Source: CAG-177 sp003514385 (lineage in GTDB: Bacteria; Bacillota; Clostridia; Oscillospirales; Acutalibacteraceae). Taken from it: a DNA stretch of 64,000 nucleotides. The stretch's first letter is position 1. Every line of letters starts with the position of its first letter. The stretch is from contig JBPPLN010000003.1 in NCBI GenBank assembly GCA_051920445.1, positions 62,001-126,000 on the forward strand, in the 5' to 3' direction. Below the pieces are notes generated by a model. The model ran no database searches. It was not told the DNA's origin and saw only the letters and a program-made list of their open reading frames with translations. Shown in pieces: positions 58,786 to 64,000 of this stretch. The translations under genes and the position numbers were made by a program.

Positions 58786-58815
58786 TTGACTTTTGCTGCC
58801 GTTTTGGTGTAAAAT
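58786..58815 (+). promoter_or_regulatory. Promoter of the citrate synthase gene
   Basis: TTGACT (58786-58791), an 18-bp spacer and TAAAAT (58810-58815), about 55 bp before the start codon, with AGCGAGAAAGGAG before the ATG. Confidence 0.8.
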
Positions 58816-58873
58816 TGTACTCTGATGCATTATTATATAAATTTATATACGGAGCGAGAAAGGAGTCGAACGC

Positions 58874-60289
58874 ATGGCGAATTATATATCCTCTATCCCG
58901 CAGGATGCCCTTAACAGTTTATGCGGAGAAATAGACAAGTATAACAAGATAAATCCTGCGTATTTTGATCGTTTCCAGGTCAAGCGCGGCCTGAGAAATT
59001 CGGACGGCACCGGTGTTATGGCGGGGCTGACAAAGATATGCAGCGTTCAGGGATATTATGTCGAGGACGGCGAGCGTGTCCCGATAGACGGCAGACTTAT
59101 ATACCGCGGAATCGATGTTCGCGAGATAGTCAGCGGATGCGAGCAGGAGGGACGCTTCGGCTTTGAAGAGGTCGCGTGGCTGCTCCTTTTCGGTACTCTT
59201 CCCTCGAGAAGACGCCTTGAGATATTCAAAAGTGTTCTCGCCGAGAGCCGCGAGCTTCCCAACGAGTTCATCGAGGATATGATAATGAAAGCCCCCTCGC
59301 ACAATATCATGAACAAGCTTTCGCGAAGCGTCCTCGCGCTCTATTCATATGACGAAAATCCGGACGATATCTCGATAGAAAACGTCCTTCGCCAGTCGAT
59401 ACAGCTGCTCGCGCAGGTGCCCATGATAATGAGTTACGCCTATCAGGTCAAGCGCCGCAACTTCTATCACGAGAGCATGTATCTCCACCCGGTCGACAAG
59501 ACCCTCAGTACTGCCGAGTCAGTTCTCTACTCGATAAGAGCGGATAAAAAATTCACTCCTGAAGAGGCGCATATGCTCGATATCTGCCTCATGCTCCACG
59601 CCGAGCACGGCGGCGGAAATAACTCGACTTTCGCCACCCGCGTGCTGACTTCGAGCGGCACCGACACATATTCGGCTATCGCCGCGGGCATCGGCTCGCT
59701 CAAAGGCCCCAAGCACGGCGGCGCGAACATAAAGGTCGCCGAGATGGTCGAATATATCAAGCAGGGCGTTGAAGATATTACAGACGCGGATCAGGTCGCC
59801 GATTTCCTCAAGAAGATTCTCAAAAAAGAGGCGGGCGACGGCTCGGGACTCATCTACGGCATGGGTCATGCGGTCTACACCCTCTCCGATCCCCGCGCGG
59901 TTATTTTGAAATCGCACGCGCGCAAGTTCTCCGAGAACACCGAGTTTGAGGATGAGTTCAAACTCCTTGAGCTTATCGAGACCCTCACTCCGCAGATTCT
60001 TGCCGAGCTGCGCGGAGACAAAAAAATCATGTGCGCAAATGTCGATCTCTATTCCGGCCTTGTGTATAAGCTGCTCGGCATCCCCGAGGATCTGTTCACT
60101 CCGCTGTTCACCGTCGCCCGCGTTGCAGGCTGGTCGGCGCACAGAATGGAAGAGCTAATGACCGGCGGCAGAATAATCCGCCCGGCATATAAGAGCGTCT
60201 GCGCCCAGCGCAACTATGTAAAGCTTGACGAAAGACTCGATAATTATCCCGGCGAGCTCAGATATATACCCAGCGACGAGCACGCTTAA
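58874..60289 (+). CDS. Citrate/2-methylcitrate synthase
   Basis: Condenses acetyl-CoA with oxaloacetate. 471 aa, of the type II-like bacterial family but with about 40 extra N-terminal residues, as in some Clostridia. GRLIYRGIDVREIV near residue 74 starts the core. The catalytic His residues are in LHAEHGGGNNSTFATR near 238 and YGMGHAVYTLSDPR near 331, and the Asp in NVDLYSGLVYKLL near 392. In an anaerobe it would feed glutamate synthesis; no aconitase or isocitrate dehydrogenase gene is adjacent. A 2-methylcitrate role cannot be excluded. Confidence 0.92.
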   Translation: MANYISSIPQDALNSLCGEIDKYNKINPAYFDRFQVKRGLRNSDGTGVMAGLTKICSVQGYYVEDGERVPIDGRLIYRGIDVREIVSGCEQEGRFGFEEVAWLLLFGTLPSRRRLEIFKSVLAESRELPNEFIEDMIMKAPSHNIMNKLSRSVLALYSYDENPDDISIENVLRQSIQLLAQVPMIMSYAYQVKRRNFYHESMYLHPVDKTLSTAESVLYSIRADKKFTPEEAHMLDICLMLHAEHGGGNNSTFATRVLTSSGTDTYSAIAAGIGSLKGPKHGGANIKVAEMVEYIKQGVEDITDADQVADFLKKILKKEAGDGSGLIYGMGHAVYTLSDPRAVILKSHARKFSENTEFEDEFKLLELIETLTPQILAELRGDKKIMCANVDLYSGLVYKLLGIPEDLFTPLFTVARVAGWSAHRMEELMTGGRIIRPAYKSVCAQRNYVKLDERLDNYPGELRYIPSDEHA

Positions 60290-60320
60290 CAGATAAAAAT
60301 AATTTTTAGGACTTGATACA

Positions 60321-61235
60321 ATGCCGAAAGATAAAAAAGTTTCAATGCTTAAAATTATGATGATAGCCCTTGCCGCAGTTCTTTTGGTGCTGATTCCGGT
60401 GCGCTGCTATCAGTATGCATCAGGAGTGATTGAACCCAAGACAGGCTTTTACAGCGGCAGCGACTGGAGCATCTGGCTGTCGTATATCCTGCTTGCCGTG
60501 TCCGCCGTTGCGTTTCTTGCAATTGCGATAGCGAGCAGAAAGAAGATATCTTATTCGACCGAAAAGTTCGGTTCGACAGGGCTCGCGATAGCTGCGTTCA
60601 TGTTCGCTCTGACGCTGATGATCGACGCTGTTTCGCAGTATAAGACAGTGTTCGCGACTGCTACTGACACTGCGCTCATGTACGGCACTGAGTCGGTTCA
60701 GTATCTCAAAACCGGGCTTATCTCAAGGGGACTTGAGGGCTTCTGCGCCGTTGTTGCGGCGGTGTTCTTCGTCCTCTTCGGCTACGGTCACTTAAAGGGC
60801 AAGTCAAACGCCTCGGAGTCAAAGCTCATGGCACTGTTCCCGGTGCTCTGGTGCATCTTCAGACTCATGCACCGCTTCATGCGCACGATAAATTTCCTCA
60901 ACGTTTCCGATCTTCTCTATGAGCTGTTTATGTGCGTGTTCCTTATGGCATTTTTAATGGCATTCTCTCAGCTCAACTCAAAGGTTGGCGGTGACGGCTT
61001 CGACTGGAAGCTCGTCGGCTACGGACTGCCCGCAATTATGTTCTCTTTGATTTGCTTCCTGCCGAGATTCATAATGACCCTTGTCGGCAGGGACTATCTG
61101 CTCTGCAATCAGTCGCCCATAGAGTGGTGTGACCTCGGCGCGGCGGTGTTCATCTGCGCGCTGCTCCTGACCAGAGTCGGATTTGGCGAGAAAAACACCG
61201 AGACCGCCGAAACGGCTGAGAAAACAGAGAGCTGA
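60321..61235 (+). CDS. Multi-pass membrane protein of unknown function
   Basis: 304 aa with about eight hydrophobic segments (IMMIALAAVLLVLIPVRC near residue 12, IWLSYILLAVSAVAFLAIAI near 51) and no recognised domain. The C-terminal tail is acidic (ETAETAEKTES). It has a TTAGGACTTGATACA site and follows the citrate synthase by 31 bp, so it may be co-transcribed. Its stop overlaps the AEC transporter start (TGATG), pointing to a coupled pair. No function is inferred. Confidence 0.78.
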   Translation: MPKDKKVSMLKIMMIALAAVLLVLIPVRCYQYASGVIEPKTGFYSGSDWSIWLSYILLAVSAVAFLAIAIASRKKISYSTEKFGSTGLAIAAFMFALTLMIDAVSQYKTVFATATDTALMYGTESVQYLKTGLISRGLEGFCAVVAAVFFVLFGYGHLKGKSNASESKLMALFPVLWCIFRLMHRFMRTINFLNVSDLLYELFMCVFLMAFLMAFSQLNSKVGGDGFDWKLVGYGLPAIMFSLICFLPRFIMTLVGRDYLLCNQSPIEWCDLGAAVFICALLLTRVGFGEKNTETAETAEKTES

Positions 61236-62176
61236 TGTTTTTAGATAATTTTCTCATCGCCGCCGAGCAGGTGGCGATACTGTATATCCTCGTCGCTGTC
61301 GGCTTTATCGCCGACAGGACAAAGCTCTTCACAGAGAAAGCCGCGCGCCTGTGCACGGATCTGATGTTTTATATCATCACTCCCGCAAAGATAGTGCAGT
61401 CGTTTATCTCCATGGAGTTCAGCCGCGAATCGGCGACGCGCCTTGCGATAGCCGCCGCCTGCGGCGCAGCGATACATATTATCGGCGTTGCGGTCAGCTC
61501 TGTCGTGTTCAACAAATCGCCGATAGGCAAAGCCGCAATATTTAAATATTCGAGCGTCTACGGTAACTGCGGGTATATGGCTCTGCCGCTCGCTTACGCC
61601 GTGCTCGGCGACGAGGGCGTGTTCTACGGCTCGGTCGTCATAATGATGTTCCATTTATTTTCGTTCACCCACGGCATCTGGCTAATGTCGCGCTCCGAGA
61701 CGGGCGAAAAGACGAAGTTCAACTTCAAGAACATCCTGATAAATCCGGGCACGATATCGCTCATAATCGGCTTGCCGCTGTATCTGCTGAAGATAAGGCT
61801 GCCCAATGTCATAGAAGCGCCGATAGACTATCTTGCCGCGCTCAACACACCCGTGGCGATGCTGATTTTCGGCACATATCTCTCGAACGCGAAGATAAAA
61901 TCCGCGCTCAAAGAGTGGCGGATACTCTGCGTCGCGCTGATAAAGCTCGCGGTTATACCGCTCATATGCCTCGGCGTTTTCAGACTCTGCGGCATCACGG
62001 GAGCGCTGCTGACCGCAATGATAATTGCGGCGAGTGCACCGCCCGCAAACATAACGGTCGTCTTTGCGGCGAAGTACAACAAAGACACGGGACTTGCGTC
62101 CCAAACGGTCGCAATAGTCAGCTTCATTTCGATAGTGACCATGCCGTTGCTTATCGGTCTTGCAAGTACGATGTAA
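61235..62176 (+). CDS. AEC (auxin efflux carrier) family transporter
   Basis: 313 aa, ten predicted membrane segments in two repeats. VGFIADRTKLFTEKAARLC near residue 22 and SVYGNCGYMALPLA near 108 are typical of the first half, and AASAPPANITVVFAAKYN near 267 of the second. Bacterial AEC proteins move dicarboxylates such as malate or malonate; with citrate synthase in the same direction, an organic acid is a reasonable guess. The start overlaps the preceding stop. Confidence 0.85.
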   Translation: MFLDNFLIAAEQVAILYILVAVGFIADRTKLFTEKAARLCTDLMFYIITPAKIVQSFISMEFSRESATRLAIAAACGAAIHIIGVAVSSVVFNKSPIGKAAIFKYSSVYGNCGYMALPLAYAVLGDEGVFYGSVVIMMFHLFSFTHGIWLMSRSETGEKTKFNFKNILINPGTISLIIGLPLYLLKIRLPNVIEAPIDYLAALNTPVAMLIFGTYLSNAKIKSALKEWRILCVALIKLAVIPLICLGVFRLCGITGALLTAMIIAASAPPANITVVFAAKYNKDTGLASQTVAIVSFISIVTMPLLIGLASTM

Positions 62177-62225
62177 CAAATAAAAAAGAGAGTCGGAAAA
62201 ATCCGGGTGCTCATAAAATAATTTC

Positions 62226-62258
62226 AGTCCCGACAGTAATATCTGCCGGGACTTTTTG
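62226..62258 (+). terminator. Terminator after the AEC transporter gene
   Basis: AGTCCCG-A-CAG, loop TAATAT, CTG-C-CGGGACT, then TTTTG. Confidence 0.85.
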
Positions 62259-62801
62259 TGTATATAATACGATTAAACGGAGCGATAGTTTGGGATTTGT
62301 CTATCACTCAAACTGTAGCAAAGTAAAAGTAAGTGACCGGCTGATTTTTTATAATCAGACCTCCAATAGCCGCGCCGCAGTGTTCGATAGCTAACTGGGA
62401 CAGGCGGGCAACATCACCGAAGCGCCGCCTGTGGCGGATGAAGCGAGGCGATGTTGGCGAAAAACAAGGAGCATAGCGCCCGCTCCAAGGGCGATAGGCG
62501 ACTATGTTTTGAGAGGGCTGAACGGCTTGCGAAGCAAGACGCACGAGCCCGTATTGCTTGAGCGAAGCGAGTTTACGGGCGAATGTGCCGAGCTGCTGAC
62601 TGAGAGCCGCGAGCTAGGTACTGCGGCGCGGCATTCGCGGGGTACAGGGGGGATTCCCCCTGTTTTGCTTTTCTTTTGCAGGCGTTTTCTTTTTCAAATA
62701 AAAAGAAAATGCCGAAACGCGGAAAGTGTGAAAAGTTTGATTATAGTGGGACGCGAAGGTAGTAAGCCAATTATCAACAATTTACAATTGCTATGACCCT
62801 G
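62259..62801. other. Non-coding, hairpin-rich intergenic stretch
   Basis: No gene with a ribosome binding site or a plausible product is seen here. It contains many short inverted repeats (GCGAAGCGCC, GAGCGAAGCGAG, GGGGGATTCCCCC) and a low-complexity 121-codon frame at 62431 that looks accidental. The pattern recalls decayed repeats of the kind common between genes in gut Clostridia. Confidence 0.5.
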
Positions 62802-62802
62802 T

Positions 62803-62845
62803 ATCGGCTACGCCGATATCGGACAGCCGCAAGGGCTGTCCCTAC
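62803..62845 (-). repeat. GTAG-footed hairpin repeat with a leading small hairpin
   Basis: Minus strand from 62845: GTAGGGACAGCC, loop, GGCTGTCC (62821-62845), preceded on the plus strand by a second hairpin TATCGGC/GCCGATA (62803-62819). It carries the GTAG foot of the REP repeats near 8 kb but a different stem. Confidence 0.68.
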
Positions 62846-62867
62846 GGTCGGTAAAATCAAAGATTTC

Positions 62868-62912
62868 GTGCCGCTGTCGCGGCAGCGGTGCGTCGAGTCG
62901 CCGCACCCTACA
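62868..62912 (-). repeat. REP-like hairpin repeat, distant inverted copy
   Basis: On the minus strand it reads TGTAGGGTGCGGCGACTCGA and onward, nearly identical to the REP copies at 7888-8487 through the first stem; the second stem is slightly changed (TGCCGCGACAGCGGCA). It shows that the RAYT-linked family is spread over the chromosome. Confidence 0.85.
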
Positions 62913-62944
62913 GGTTGCACACCGATAAACTTGTGCAGATTTCG

Positions 62945-62963
62945 CGGGCAGATGATATCTGCC
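62945..62963. repeat. Palindromic hairpin
   Basis: GGGCAGAT, loop GAT, ATCTGCCC. It sits between two GTAG-footed repeats but lacks the foot on this side. Confidence 0.55.
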
Positions 62964-63001
62964 CCACCGTATATATTTATTACTTTGAGCGAAGCGAAAT
63001 A

Positions 63002-63049
63002 ACCCCTCAGCCTCGGCTCGCGCCGAGCCAGCTCCCCTACAGGGGAGCC
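63002..63049 (-). repeat. GTAG-footed hairpin repeat, third type
   Basis: Minus strand from 63040: GTAGGGGAGCTGGCTCGGCG with stem GGCTCGG/CCGAGCC and closing CTGAGGGG. Elements with this layout are frequent in gut Firmicutes genomes. Confidence 0.65.
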
Positions 63050-63124
63050 TAAATAGATTCTGCGACAAATCCCAATTTGCCGGACTTACAAATGCCCAGC
63101 TTTTATACACCTTACAATAACATA

Positions 63125-63155
63125 AAACCCGACCTATGAACCATAGGTCGGGTTT
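63125..63155 (-). terminator. Terminator of the CBS-domain protein gene
   Basis: AACCCGACCTATG, loop, CATAGGTCGGGTT; on the minus strand it is followed by TTATG, after the gene at 63193. Confidence 0.75.
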
Positions 63156-63192
63156 GTGTCTTATGAAAACTTTGCTGAAATCCGGATATCTT

Positions 63193-64000
63193 TTAGTCCT
63201 CTTTGTCCTCTTCGCTCTCTTCTTTCGGCTCTTCGACCTTCACTGAGATCTCTATAACTCTACGCTGTTCAACGTCGGTAACGGTGACGGAAAGATTTTT
63301 GTATTCAAATGTGTCGCCGACTTCAGCCATTTTGCCGAGCTGTTCGAGCACCCAGCCGCCGACCGATACGGATTCGGACTCCTCGTCCTCATCCATGTCG
63401 AAATATTCAAACATCTTGTCGAGCTGCGCGCCGCCGAGCACTTTTACCGTGCCGTCGGGCTGGGGAGAGAAGTCCTCAATAACTTCGTCGTTCTCGTCCC
63501 ATATCTCGCCGACAAGCTCTTCAAGAATGTCCTCCATGGTCACTATGCCGAGCGTGCCGCCGAACTCGTCCGCGACAACTGCCATGTGCGTCTTTTTCTG
63601 CTGCATGAGCTTGAGCAGTTCGCTTATCTGCATCTGCTTTGCTATGTAGACGGTTTTCTTAATTATCGAGGATATCGGCTGTTTCTTTGTGAGCACATAT
63701 TTGTTGAAGTCCCTGATGTGAATAAAGCCGATTATATCGTCAGTATCGTCCGAATAGACAGGCAGGCGCGAGAAGCCGGAGTCGTTGAACACCGAGGCTA
63801 TCTTTTCGACGCTGTCGTCTTTTGAAACGGCAATGACATCGACGCGCGGGGTCAGGATATCGCCGACGGGACATTCGTAAAATGAGATAGCCGAGCGGAT
63901 AAGATCGCTCTCGTCCTCGTCGAGTCCGCCGCCGGACTCTGCCTCGTCAACGATGTTCAAAAGCTCGTCGCCGGTTATCGTGTCGTCCTTCTTGAATTTG
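63193..64000 (-). CDS. CorC/HlyC-type hemolysin-family CBS protein, N-terminus outside the window
   Basis: The frame is open to base 64000, so only the C-terminal 269 residues or so are visible; the missing part would be the DUF21 membrane domain. Visible: an acidic linker, two CBS domains (MTPRVD-like DILTPRVDVIAVSKDDS near the start; HMAVVADEFGGTLGIVTMED), and the CorC_HlyC C-terminal domain (VGGWVLEQLGKMAEVGDTF). Relatives move magnesium or related ions across the membrane or regulate that. The tail is Glu/Asp/Lys-rich. A TTG at 63960 is not a real start. Confidence 0.88.
   Translation of the reverse strand, partial: KFKKDDTITGDELLNIVDEAESGGGLDEDESDLIRSAISFYECPVGDILTPRVDVIAVSKDDSVEKIASVFNDSGFSRLPVYSDDTDDIIGFIHIRDFNKYVLTKKQPISSIIKKTVYIAKQMQISELLKLMQQKKTHMAVVADEFGGTLGIVTMEDILEELVGEIWDENDEVIEDFSPQPDGTVKVLGGAQLDKMFEYFDMDEDEESESVSVGGWVLEQLGKMAEVGDTFEYKNLSVTVTDVEQRRVIEISVKVEEPKEESEEDKED

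Noticed and set aside
62431..62796. 121-aa frame in the right-hand intergenic region
   Set aside because: Low complexity, no ribosome binding site and no recognisable family; it spans several inverted repeats.

Overview
The window looks like a chromosomal contig (with one assembly gap) from a spore-forming, anaerobic Clostridia-type Firmicute, most like gut Oscillospiraceae/Ruminococcaceae. The reasons are a Gram-positive PyrR-type attenuator, a Thr T-box, the ctsR-mcsA-mcsB-clpC operon with CtsR boxes, a spoIID gene, a meso-DAP type MurE (DNPR motif), RNase Y next to YmdB, AGGAGG-like ribosome binding sites, and secreted proteins of a style common in that group. Species cannot be resolved from the sequence. 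GC is about 50 percent, lower in the 12.3-15.4 kb stretch. No tRNA, rRNA or CRISPR array was seen.

Layout. 1-5.1 kb (minus): pyrimidine operon pyrC-pyrK-pyrD-pyrF-pyrE-pyrB (pyrB cut by the window edge), led by a promoter, a PyrR-binding loop, an antiterminator segment and an intrinsic terminator. 5.2-7.2 kb: degV, mscL with an added zinc ribbon, and a deoxyinosine-type DNA glycosylase. 7.2-8.5 kb: mobile island with a REP-associated tyrosine transposase (RAYT), GTAG-footed hairpin repeats and a 238-bp tandem array containing the 100-N gap. 8.7-15.4 kb: one transcription unit with a structured 5' leader, a 1521-aa secreted beta-helix protein, a 53-aa peptide with a YxxP motif, a 109-aa secreted protein with a cationic amphipathic helix, an HPr-kinase-like ATPase, a PqqD-like (RRE) protein and a soluble S24/S26 peptidase. 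A secreted CotH kinase follows at 15.5-17.6 kb. This block is the best candidate for an undescribed peptide-processing or surface-modification system.

17.6-22.2 kb: GH27 galactosidase with a small zinc protein, two related short amphipathic peptides each with its own promoter and terminator, two PlsC acyltransferases, a small membrane protein behind a LexA-type box, and a 44-aa peptide with 10 cysteines. 22.2-26.9 kb: ctsR-mcsA-mcsB-clpC. 26.9-33.9 kb: nucleotidyltransferase, two xylose-isomerase-like barrel proteins, a sodium symporter, an acetyltransferase, ymdB and rny. 34-36.3 kb: T-box-controlled thrS. 36.4-49.4 kb: division and cell-wall cluster mraZ-rsmH-ftsL-pbp-murE-mraY-ftsW-murG-murA-divIB-ftsZ, lacking murF, murD and murC.

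49.4-58.8 kb: a candidate small RNA, dusB, a zinc-ribbon membrane protein, a lipoprotein with an SDR oxidoreductase, a second wall module (FHA protein, FtsW/RodA, class B PBP), a small secreted protein and spoIID. 58.8-62.2 kb: citrate synthase, a membrane protein and an AEC transporter. 62.2-63.2 kb is about 1 kb of non-coding, repeat-rich DNA with further GTAG-footed hairpins. The right edge holds the C-terminal part of a CorC/HlyC-type CBS protein.
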